The notes under the pieces are model-generated. The model saw only the letters and a list, made by a program, of their open reading frames with translations. It made no database searches and was not told the DNA's origin. Both the position numbers and the translations under genes were made by a program. A DNA stretch of 5,049 nt from JBMNTP01 sp050945795 (GTDB lineage Bacteria; Bacillota; Clostridia; Christensenellales; MGBC116941): positions 1 through 5,049 of the forward strand of contig JBMNTP010000049.1 in assembly GCA_050945795.1 (NCBI GenBank), written 5' to 3'. Positions 1 through 5,049 of the stretch are shown here, one piece after another; position 1 is the first letter of the stretch; every line of letters starts with the position of its first letter.

Positions 1-3
1 TTT

Positions 4-118
4 TCCGGTGGCGATAGCTAAGGGGGTCACCTGTTCCCATTCCGAACACAGTAGTTAAGCCCTTATACGCCGAAAGTACTTGGCTGGTAACGGCCCGGGA
101 GGATAGGTAGCTGCCGGA
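4..118 (+). rRNA. rrf: 5S ribosomal RNA
   Basis: This is the 5S rRNA of the large ribosomal subunit. The ends pair as the terminal helix (TCCGG at 4-8 with CCGGA at 114-118), and the conserved core containing CCATTCCGAACACAG and the following GTTAAGCCC are present in order, with CCGAAAGTACTTGG further on. The length of about 115 bases fits bacterial 5S. The exact mature ends are uncertain by a few bases. The tRNA-Asn follows after nine bases with no promoter between them, so this is the end of an rRNA operon whose 16S and 23S genes should lie just upstream of the window. Confidence 0.95.
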
Positions 119-127
119 TCCCAATAT

Positions 128-202
128 TCCTCAGTAGCTCAGCGGTAGAGCATCCGGCTGTTAACCGGAGGGTCGTTGGTTCAATCCCAACCTGGGGAGC
201 CA
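128..202 (+). tRNA. tRNA-Asn (anticodon GTT)
   Basis: The full cloverleaf can be drawn. The acceptor arm pairs TCCTCAG (128-134) with CTGGGGA (192-198), the anticodon stem TCCGG/CCGGA encloses the loop CTGTTAA with anticodon GTT, and the T arm is GTTGG-TTCAATC-CCAAC (175-191). The discriminator base is G199, and the CCA tail is encoded at 200-202. Anticodon GTT reads AAC and AAU, giving asparagine. It sits nine bases behind the 5S rRNA and is followed by a terminator, so it is probably processed from the rRNA operon transcript. Confidence 0.96.
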
Positions 203-203
203 A

Positions 204-268
204 TAGGAACAAAAATGAACTTCGAACCAATATTATTTGGGGAGGCGTTCATTTTTTTGTACTTCCTA
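204..268 (+). terminator. Rho-independent terminator of the rRNA-tRNA operon
   Basis: A perfect 10-bp stem is formed by AAAAATGAAC (211-220) and GTTCATTTTT (247-256), and the T run continues to 258. Inside the loop CCAA (227-230) can pair with TTGG (237-240). Outside the stem TAGGAA (204-209) pairs with TTCCTA (263-268), so the inverted repeat is two-tiered. The A tract before the stem means it could also work on the opposite strand. It closes the stable RNA operon before the next promoter. Confidence 0.8.
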
Positions 269-282
269 ACTGCTAACAGGGA

Positions 283-311
283 TTGCCATCTTTTCTATTT
301 TAGGGTATAGT
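283..311 (+). promoter_or_regulatory. Sigma-A-type promoter for the 404-1507 gene
   Basis: TTGCCA (283-288) and TATAGT (306-311) match the -35 and -10 consensus well and are separated by exactly 17 bases. They lie between the rRNA-operon terminator and the membrane-protein gene. Transcription would start near 318, leaving an untranslated leader of about 85 bases. I see no convincing riboswitch fold or T-box in that leader. The call rests on matching the consensus by eye. Confidence 0.55.
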
Positions 312-403
312 TAATAAAAATGCAGTGTCTTATGATATTGCTTTAAAAGTCAATTTCGTGATTTCCAAGGTTTTTCCATTTATCAGGAAGGGAAAGAGTA
401 AAC

Positions 404-1507
404 ATGGATGAAAGCGAGAAAACCACTTTGGAATTCGAAGTGAGTAAACCGAAGCAGAATAAAAGAATTAAAAAAAGAACGATTATCATTTCTAGTATTA
501 TTGTGATTATTTTTGCGATAACAGCGTTTCTCCTTTTTTATTTTTTATACAAAGTCCCACACGATCAAGCGATTGTAAACTTCAATGCTGTTGTCGAAGA
601 ATATAATACGGCAGTCATGGCCCTTGAAGAAAAAAACAAAAAACTCGATGATAGCATTGAGTCCTTGCGTTCAACAGTCAATGCAGAAAACCTCCCCCTA
701 GACGAAACGATACTTGCTGGAGCAGACGCTGTACTCGAAGAAGCCCGCAGCGTGCCAAGGGACTCTGCTCCCACACTCCCTGAAATGCCATCTAAAACCG
801 ATGACATCAATGTTGCGTGTTCTGAAATTACGAAAATGACAAACGAAGTAGCGACTATGGGGGGTTACAGCGACACAATCGTAAAACTCGCCGAAACTCA
901 ATCGATGTACGAAACACTTATACAACAATTCCAAGGGGCGACATCAACTGTTATGTGGATAGGCGTTGATGAGGAGGCTACTGTTCTGCGCTTCGTGGCA
1001 AAGATAAACAACTCGAACTCATACTCATTAGCAGACGTGACTACGGAATGGATTGCTTTTGACAAGAATGATGCTGTGGTAGGTTCTTCAAGTGGCTCTC
1101 GTCCTGATATTCCGGCGGGCGGGGCTATATACTATGTTGGAGGCGCAGGCGGTGCAAATCTATCAGGAACTCCCGATCGTGTTGAATTGAAGATTACAAG
1201 TGCAGGTCTATTAACAGAAAGAGTAGTACCTAACGTTTCTGTAAGCAATGTGCAAGTTGTGAATAACGGGTTCAATTATTTCACAGTAACAGCTGACTGT
1301 GTAACAGATACTGAAATAAATACAGTAGACATTATTGGAGAGGTTATTGTCAAAGATGCCGAGGGACAGATTATTGATGCAGATTTCTGGAGTGCAGAAA
1401 ATCTCCCAGATATACTACCGGAAGATGGAAAATTCATACTGTCAGCAAACTTTTTTGACCTACTGACTATACCAGCAAGCGCTGAAGTTTATGTGTATCA
1501 CTCATAG
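404..1507 (+). CDS. Membrane-anchored protein with helical stalk and two beta-rich FxLYD-like domains
   Basis: The 367-residue product has a basic cytoplasmic tail (residues 1-25, many Lys/Arg), one transmembrane segment (about 26-49, rich in Ile/Phe/Leu), and a long outer part. Residues 55-115 are helical and charged (VVEEYNTAV, LEEKNKKLDDS), and 116-132 form a Pro/Ser-rich linker. A second helical stretch (132-178) follows, then two beta-rich modules at about 190-265 and 275-365. Both modules have the pattern Asn-rich turn, 'DK/DAEG' turn and a late Pro-Gly or Pro-Glu-Asp turn, seen in extracellular FxLYD-type domains of Bacillota. That match is by eye only. No catalytic motif and no lipobox are visible. 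The start is supported by AGGAAGGG (385-392) 11 bases upstream and by the promoter at 283-311. Topology is inferred as N-in, C-out. No terminator lies directly behind it. The role is unknown; a surface sensor or cell-envelope adaptor is possible but not shown. Confidence 0.88.
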   Translation: MDESEKTTLEFEVSKPKQNKRIKKRTIIISSIIVIIFAITAFLLFYFLYKVPHDQAIVNFNAVVEEYNTAVMALEEKNKKLDDSIESLRSTVNAENLPLDETILAGADAVLEEARSVPRDSAPTLPEMPSKTDDINVACSEITKMTNEVATMGGYSDTIVKLAETQSMYETLIQQFQGATSTVMWIGVDEEATVLRFVAKINNSNSYSLADVTTEWIAFDKNDAVVGSSSGSRPDIPAGGAIYYVGGAGGANLSGTPDRVELKITSAGLLTERVVPNVSVSNVQVVNNGFNYFTVTADCVTDTEINTVDIIGEVIVKDAEGQIIDADFWSAENLPDILPEDGKFILSANFFDLLTIPASAEVYVYHS

Positions 1508-1542
1508 GGATAAGCAACTTGGTCTGAAGCCGGACGGAAAAG

Positions 1543-1671
1543 GTGATAACTGAAAAGGGCACATTCGATTTTGGAGTATTTATGACTGGCAATTCTATGT
1601 CGAGCATTTTTGGGGTTCGTATTTTAACGGAAGAAGGAGTTGTAGATCGCTCTATCTGGATTTCCACATAG
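1543..1671 (+). pseudogene. Possible short gene fragment, unrecognised
   Basis: An open frame runs from about 1528 to the TAG at 1669-1671. Within it a GGAG sequence (1573-1576) lies five bases before ATG 1582, which would give a 29-residue peptide beginning MTGNSMSSIFGV. Many codons in this frame begin with G and follow a coding-like rhythm (GTG, GAA, GGC, GAT, GGA, GTA), which also holds upstream of ATG 1582 back to GTG 1543. It ends where the transposase remnant begins. I read it as the stump of a gene cut by deletion or insertion rather than a working small protein. No family is recognised, and chance openness cannot be excluded. Confidence 0.22.
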
Positions 1672-1853
1672 CAGCAACTCAGGTGACCAAAGGCAAAAGC
1701 ATTTCCCCCAACGATGAATCGCTGCAGAAAATGCTTTATCTGGCAACAATGGAGGTCCTGCAAAGATGTACGGGCCGGGTTTAAAACTGGGGACAGATTC
1801 TCTTGCAACCCTCAGCTTTCTTTCCTGGCAAAGTAAAATCAACACTCACATGA
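1672..1853 (+). pseudogene. Remnant of IS256-family transposase, C-terminal part
   Basis: The frame from GTG 1683 to the TGA at 1851-1853 reads VTKGKSISPNDESLQKMLYL, then ATMEVLQRCTGRV, a stop (TAA 1782-1784), then NWGQILLQPSAFFPGKV. This is the known C-terminal signature of IS256-type DDE transposases: a QLRKVTK-like motif, FP.D.SL.KMLYLA, then WTG...NWGQIL.QL..FF. Just upstream, QQLR is read in another frame (1672-1683), so a small deletion has also occurred there. The N-terminal part with the first catalytic aspartates is absent. The protein cannot be functional. The former tryptophan of the WTG motif reads Cys, another sign of decay. Position near the expected 3' end of the element suggests that the right terminal repeat lay within about 100 bases downstream, but I could not identify it. 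Confidence 0.8.
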
Positions 1854-1958
1854 GCCTTTCGGAGTTCGGCAAAAGCACAAAAGTATTTACAGACTCTGGT
1901 ATACTTTTAGACGTTGCTACCTCGATTCTGCTCCGTTTGCTCGCTTATTGGCATTTAG

Positions 1959-1986
1959 AAAAGCCACTTATAAGTGGCTTTTTTTG
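1959..1986 (+). terminator. Strong rho-independent terminator
   Basis: AAGCCACTTA (1961-1970) is directly followed by its exact reverse complement TAAGTGGCTT (1971-1980), and the run of T continues to 1985. As RNA this is an 8-bp stem with a TATA loop and a U tract. An A pair precedes the stem, so weak activity on the other strand is possible. It lies about 450 bases after the 404-1507 gene and about 105 bases after the transposase remnant. It may once have closed a gene now lost, or it may still stop read-through from the upstream promoter. Confidence 0.85.
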
Positions 1987-2178
1987 GTTTGAGTTTTGTG
2001 TGTAGTAATGGACTTATATTAGCACTTAATAAAGCAGATTGCACAGCAGCCTAAACGGGCTATTTCTTGCTATCCAATAGAGGGGAATGTAATGTGTAAA
2101 GAGAATTAGTATTAGTATGTTGCGAACGAGTTTCTAGCTTTCGCTAGCATAATAAGCTAATGTTATTAGGAGGATAGA
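1987..2178. other. Non-coding stretch with small hairpins before the broken gene
   Basis: No frame here is open for any useful length and no protein family is visible. A small hairpin CTAGC-TTTC-GCTAG lies at 2134-2147, and AGCC/GGCT can pair around 2049-2062, without a T run long enough to call a terminator. Weak promoter-like pairs exist (TTGCTA at 2067-2072 with TAATGT at 2090-2095, spacing 17), but they are too far from consensus to annotate separately. The stretch ends in the AGGAGG site that serves the ATG at 2179. Confidence 0.4.
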
Positions 2179-2905
2179 ATGCCGCACATTATGGTTAGAT
2201 TAGCGCTAATAACTCTAATACCTTAGTAACACTAGTTGTTATTAAAACGCGCAACCCTGATAACATAAGAAAATATATTATCATAGCTGTAGCTGTAACT
2301 TTCTTTGCTATAGAAGGCTCGTTAATTCTAGATTTCGAATATGTGTTTTTAAGATTTCAGACGCCGGAGCAGGCCTTCAAATACTCTTACTATAAAGAGG
2401 ATATTAAGCGTGTATATTGGACGATCAATCTGCTGTTGTATTTTTTGAAGATAAGGATGATATGTTCCCATATGTCCTTTTATCTAAAGATGAAAACGGA
2501 TGGCGACCGGCTATCCCACCGTCAAGACGCCAATATAGACTTATTGAAACAAAAGAGCATCGTGTTTCCATTGCGACGACTGAGGGCAAAGGCTTTGTTT
2601 GTGTGAGATATAACTTTAAGGAGGAGCTTGATCCGGTACCAATTATAGTGGATTCTCTGGGTACGCAATTTAATATTATCGAGATAGACTATTTGGATTT
2701 TAAGGGCAAGCTGACGAAATCAAGCTTCGCATACGCATTTATAGACGGCTTAGATAAGAATTACAGTATAGCCGTAAATGGTGAGGCGGCTGAAAAATAT
2801 AACATTACGGTAGGCGATATAATTCCAGCTATCTTTGGACTTATATTTATAGGCGGGCTTATGTATGCTATAGATAGAAGAAGGCGCCGAAAGTCTTGGA
2901 TATAG
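2179..2905 (+). pseudogene. Frameshifted gene for a two-transmembrane protein
   Basis: One protein is spread over three frames. AGGAGG (2168-2173) lies five bases before ATG 2179, but that frame stops at TAG 2224-2226 after 15 codons. A second frame, open from 2199 and without ATG, GTG or TTG before 2343, encodes a basic tail, a transmembrane helix (YIIIAVAVTFFAIEG, about 2278-2325) and then the motif TPEQAFKY. At 2412-2420 the sense moves to a third frame, continuing DDQSAVVFFEDKDD to the stop at 2903-2905. One extra T near 2417 would restore VYLDDQSA. The third frame ends with a second hydrophobic helix (IIPAIFGLIFIGGLMYAID) and an RRRRRKS tail, so the whole is an outer domain held between two membrane segments. 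The 'PEQAF.Y' and 'KDE.GW' pattern recalls secreted proteins of Bacilli and Clostridia of unknown function. A sequencing error cannot be excluded, but two breaks favour true decay. Confidence 0.7.
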
Positions 2906-3116
2906 TATACAAAATAAAAATGTATCCCGGGTATAGATAACCCGTATGCTGTAAAGTGCTTTTTCTAACATTATCTATCAACAGAGTAGGATTTTTTGAG
3001 TTGTGAACGAATATATCGACTATAATAGGCCACAAATCATGTTGTATTAAAGCTTATCAATTGAGAGAACTACTTGCTAAGTGGCACAGAATGTAACCAA
3101 TTTAAGGGGTATTGCG
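2906..3116. other. Intergenic region with hairpin and candidate promoter
   Basis: A 5-bp GC-rich hairpin, CGGGT (2928-2932) with ACCCG (2940-2944) around a 7-base loop, lies 23 bases after the stop of the broken gene. No T run follows on the plus strand, so it is a poor terminator there. An exact TATAAT is at 3021-3026, but the nearest -35-like words are badly spaced (TTGTGA 3001-3006, spacing 14; TTGAGT 2996-3001, spacing 19). It is the best promoter candidate for the downstream paralogue pair and still weak. Confidence 0.35.
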
Positions 3117-3869
3117 ATGAGGACAACAACACTAGTTTTGCTCATTATTCTGGCGATATGCTTGATATTTGCTGGGAGAGTATGGCTGCATGATCATATA
3201 AGTATAAATACATTTGAGCGGCAATATCAAAAAACAGGTACTGATGCTGATCTTGTAGGATTATGTATATATCTTTATTCCGAAAATGAACATGCTAAAT
3301 TGATAGAGTATATCCCCTTAGCTTTGCAGATAGAAGATTTAGAGCGGAGCATAGTTGAATGGATGGAATCATATAAAGAGAAGGATGGCTTAAATGATTG
3401 GGCGCGAGCATATAAGCAAGTTATTTATTTTGCGATAAAGGAAGATAAGTTTTCAGTCGATACTATGAAGGATTTATTGCTGGTCAGGTTTTTAACAGCA
3501 TATTTATATGAAGAAGAATATGTTGAATATGACCGGGTTTTTTCAGATTTATATAGAGAATGGATTGCAGGATTTAATGAAATATTTATATATTTAGGTG
3601 TGGAGATGGCTCGAAATTCGGAGGAGATATCCAAAGGGGCATATATATACTGCGCTGAGTCGTTTAAAAGGGTATGTCCGGCTGAGCCGCGATACCCTGG
3701 CACGGATATTGAATCACTATCCGAATACTCTTTTAATACAATGGTACAGGCGGCAATGCATTATTATATGGACGATATAATAATGGCTGATGAAATAAAC
3801 GAACAGGCGAATATGGCTATGGCAAGGTATTTACAGGAAGTGAGAGATTTTCACGAGGCTGATCAATAA
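3117..3869 (+). CDS. Membrane-anchored protein, first of two tandem paralogues
   Basis: The preferred start is ATG 3117, with AAGGGG (3104-3109) seven bases upstream. A longer reading from GTG 3081 has no clear site and would put a polar stretch before the membrane segment. The 250-residue product has one N-terminal transmembrane segment (about 5-20) with Arg2 before it; LAIC at 12-15 is not a proper lipobox. The outer part is helical and acidic. Three blocks are shared with the next gene: ERQYQKTG.DADLV to EY.P.AL (34-70); R.L..Y.YEE.Y.EY...F..LY (124-146); and SF..VCP..RYP.TD.E to MVQ (182-211). Two Cys (179, 187) lie close to the third block. The middle (71-117) is about 20 residues longer than in the neighbour. 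Helix spacing suggests a TPR-like or all-alpha fold, which is inference. I recognise no family. Codons are rich in ATA and AGA, unlike the gene at 404-1507. Confidence 0.85.
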   Translation: MRTTTLVLLIILAICLIFAGRVWLHDHISINTFERQYQKTGTDADLVGLCIYLYSENEHAKLIEYIPLALQIEDLERSIVEWMESYKEKDGLNDWARAYKQVIYFAIKEDKFSVDTMKDLLLVRFLTAYLYEEEYVEYDRVFSDLYREWIAGFNEIFIYLGVEMARNSEEISKGAYIYCAESFKRVCPAEPRYPGTDIESLSEYSFNTMVQAAMHYYMDDIIMADEINEQANMAMARYLQEVRDFHEADQ

Positions 3870-3979
3870 ATATATGATTATTTAAGACGCGTATTTTATT
3901 GTCGTGGTTGTGATAAATGCAGCAAATAGGTTGGCGGAAATGGATATTCAAATGACATGTGAGTACAGAGGAAGTATAA

Positions 3980-4660
3980 ATGAGTAAGCGAATATTAGCG
4001 CTGATTATAGTCTTAGCGATATCCTTGGCAGTGGTGGGAATCTTTCTATATAAACATGTGAACATGAACTCTGCTGAGCGGCAATATCAAAAAACAGGCA
4101 AGGATGCTGATCTTGTCTTACTGCTTATGGAACTGCATTCATCGGATAACCACGCTAAGATGATAGAGTATGTGCCACAAGCGCTCAAAAAGCCTAATAT
4201 GATCGAAGCTATACTGGAAAGCCATATACCAGGGTACACCCAAGAGGCGGAAGCTAAGAGACTCTACGAAATGTTTTTAGCGAGAATGCTGATGTCATAT
4301 ATCTATGAGGAAAGGTATGAGGAATACGAGAAAATATTCCCCGAATTATATGGGGCATTTATAAAAAGCAGTACGGTGATGATATGGAGTATGGAGGCGC
4401 AAGATTATAAAGATGCAATTACTAAAGAAGGTGGAGAGACCGTTATAAACTCATTCCATAAGGTATGTCCAAACGATGTTCGGTATCCGGAAACGGATAT
4501 GGAGACGATTAGAGAGTATGATAAAAATAGAATGGTGCAGAGGTTGATGTATAATCTGATTGGACAAGAAGAAAAAGGAGAGGCACTAGAAAAAGAAACA
4601 GGTGCTATACTAAGGGAGATACTTAAGAACATTAAAAAAGAGCGAATTTATATAGAATGA
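3980..4660 (+). CDS. Membrane-anchored protein, second of two tandem paralogues
   Basis: The 226-residue product starts at ATG 3980, with AGAGG (3967-3971) eight bases upstream. It has a short basic start (SKR), a transmembrane segment (about 5-24) and a mostly helical, charged outer part ending in a Lys/Glu-rich tail. It is a clear paralogue of the 3117-3869 product. By hand count about 25 of 38 residues match in the first block (32-69, ERQYQKTGKDADLV onward), 13 of 29 in the second (96-124, YIYEERYEEYEKIF region), and 18 of 35 in the third (158-192, SFHKVCPNDVRYP region). The central variable part is about 20 residues shorter. The single Cys (163) of the VCP motif is conserved, while the other block-3 Cys of the neighbour is not. 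The gap of 110 bases holds no terminator, so the pair may be one transcription unit. Function is unknown. Confidence 0.88.
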   Translation: MSKRILALIIVLAISLAVVGIFLYKHVNMNSAERQYQKTGKDADLVLLLMELHSSDNHAKMIEYVPQALKKPNMIEAILESHIPGYTQEAEAKRLYEMFLARMLMSYIYEERYEEYEKIFPELYGAFIKSSTVMIWSMEAQDYKDAITKEGGETVINSFHKVCPNDVRYPETDMETIREYDKNRMVQRLMYNLIGQEEKGEALEKETGAILREILKNIKKERIYIE

Positions 4661-4840
4661 GAGTGTAATATATCTATATATAAATGCTACCTATGAATTT
4701 TGAATTCAATATAATATATAGTTTAAATACAAAAAGACGCCCATTTTACTGCTACAGCTCTGAGACTGGAAGGTATATATTGTGGGCTATATAAGACATC
4801 CGCACGACCGTGGACACAGCATTTATAGGAGTACAAAGAT
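4661..4840. other. AT-rich intergenic region
   Basis: No terminator with a T run follows the second paralogue. TGAATT-TTG-AATTCA (4694-4708) forms a 6-bp hairpin without a tail. TATAAT at 4710-4715 has no -35 partner at suitable distance. A 36-codon open frame (ATG 4684 to TAA 4792-4794) is present but has no ribosome binding site and its product is not recognised. The last part carries the AGGAG (4827-4831) that serves the next gene. Confidence 0.4.
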
Positions 4841-5049
4841 ATGATTAGATTTCGTGCGACATTTGAGACCTTTGATGGGCCAAGAATCCGTGTTCCTACC
4901 AAAAAGAGATATAATGAACATTTTTGGTGTTCATTTAATACAGGTAAACAGCTTATTATGTGTAGTGTGAAGTATTTAGGCAAAGATGAATATATGAAAA
5001 CACATGTTTGGTATGATGGGATAATTCAATTACCGTATGGAGAGGATTT
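4841..5049 (+). CDS. Hypothetical protein, 5' part only (runs off window end)
   Basis: ATG 4841 has AGGAG (4827-4831) nine bases upstream, and the frame stays open for 69 codons to the window end. The visible part begins MIRFRATFETFDGPR and is rich in alternating beta-type residues, aromatic residues and basic residues. It has no signal peptide or membrane segment, so it is probably cytoplasmic. The run 'ATFETFDGPRIRVPTKKRYNEHF' is loosely like the GGRKTP...GYRP.F element of small EF-Tu-domain-III-like beta barrels; I hold that as a weak hint. It shares direction and AT-rich codon use with the paralogue pair. The 3' end lies outside the window. Confidence 0.6.
   Translation, partial: MIRFRATFETFDGPRIRVPTKKRYNEHFWCSFNTGKQLIMCSVKYLGKDEYMKTHVWYDGIIQLPYGED

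Noticed and set aside
128..202. tRNA-Asn as an integration site of a mobile island
   Set aside because: I found no repeat of the tRNA 3' end elsewhere in the window and no integrase gene. The tRNA is followed directly by its terminator.
1467..1808. Long minus-strand open frame across the IS remnant
   Set aside because: It overlaps the end of the 404-1507 gene and the recognisable transposase remnant on the other strand. Its product shows no family, and I see no ribosome binding site for it.
2134..2147. Hairpin before the broken gene as a riboswitch or terminator
   Set aside because: The stem is only five base pairs with no T run and no conserved riboswitch core.
2412..2420. Programmed -1 frameshifting at the break in the membrane gene
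   Set aside because: The sequence TATATTGG is not an X XXY YYZ slippery heptamer, and no pseudoknot is evident behind it. A missing T explains the shift more simply.
3150..3164. LAIC as a lipoprotein lipobox in the first paralogue
   Set aside because: Ile at -1 does not fit the lipobox, which needs Gly, Ala or Ser, and the paralogue has no Cys in its membrane segment. A plain membrane anchor is more likely.
3900..3929. CRGCDKC zinc-ribbon-like peptide between the two paralogues
   Set aside because: The frame has no start or ribosome site and stops three codons after the last cysteine, at a TAG (3927-3929); chance is likely.
3940..3987. 15-codon open frame overlapping the start of the second paralogue
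   Set aside because: It has no proper ribosome binding site and the peptide is not recognisable. The AGAGG inside it serves ATG 3980.
4684..4794. 36-codon open frame upstream of the last gene
   Set aside because: No ribosome binding site precedes it, and the product starting MLPMNFEFN is not recognised. It lies in AT-rich spacer.

Overview
The window looks like Bacillota (Firmicutes) DNA, probably from the Clostridia. The reasons are the form of the 5S rRNA, a tRNA-Asn with an encoded CCA directly behind it, strong AGGAGG-like ribosome binding sites, hairpin-plus-T terminators, a near-consensus sigma-A-type promoter, a decayed IS256-type transposase and several single-pass membrane proteins. 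I cannot name the genus from the sequence alone.

Layout: bases 1-270 are the tail of an rRNA operon: 5S rRNA, a 9-base spacer, tRNA-Asn(GTT) and a two-tier inverted repeat acting as terminator. A good promoter (283-311) then drives a 367-residue membrane-anchored protein (404-1507) with a stalk-like helical segment and two beta-rich outer domains. Bases 1508-1990 are a graveyard: a short unrecognised coding-like fragment, the C-terminal remnant of an IS256-family transposase with a nonsense codon, and a perfect 10-bp-arm terminator. From about 2100 onward the DNA is visibly more AT-rich and uses many ATA and AGA codons. It holds a membrane-protein gene broken by frameshifts (2179-2905), two tandem paralogous membrane-anchored proteins (3117-3869 and 3980-4660), and the start of a further gene cut by the window end (4841-5049).

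The two paralogues share three conserved blocks but no family I recognise. All intact genes except the last appear to be N-terminally anchored with the bulk outside the membrane, so the region reads as an accessory set of surface proteins placed next to an rRNA operon. Genes 3117, 3980 and 4841 run in the same direction with gaps of about 110 and 180 bases and no convincing terminator between them, so they may be co-transcribed. The most interesting objects are the paralogue pair, with one locally almost identical nucleotide block, and the frameshifted gene beside it. I found no CRISPR array, integrase, defence system or recognisable enzyme.
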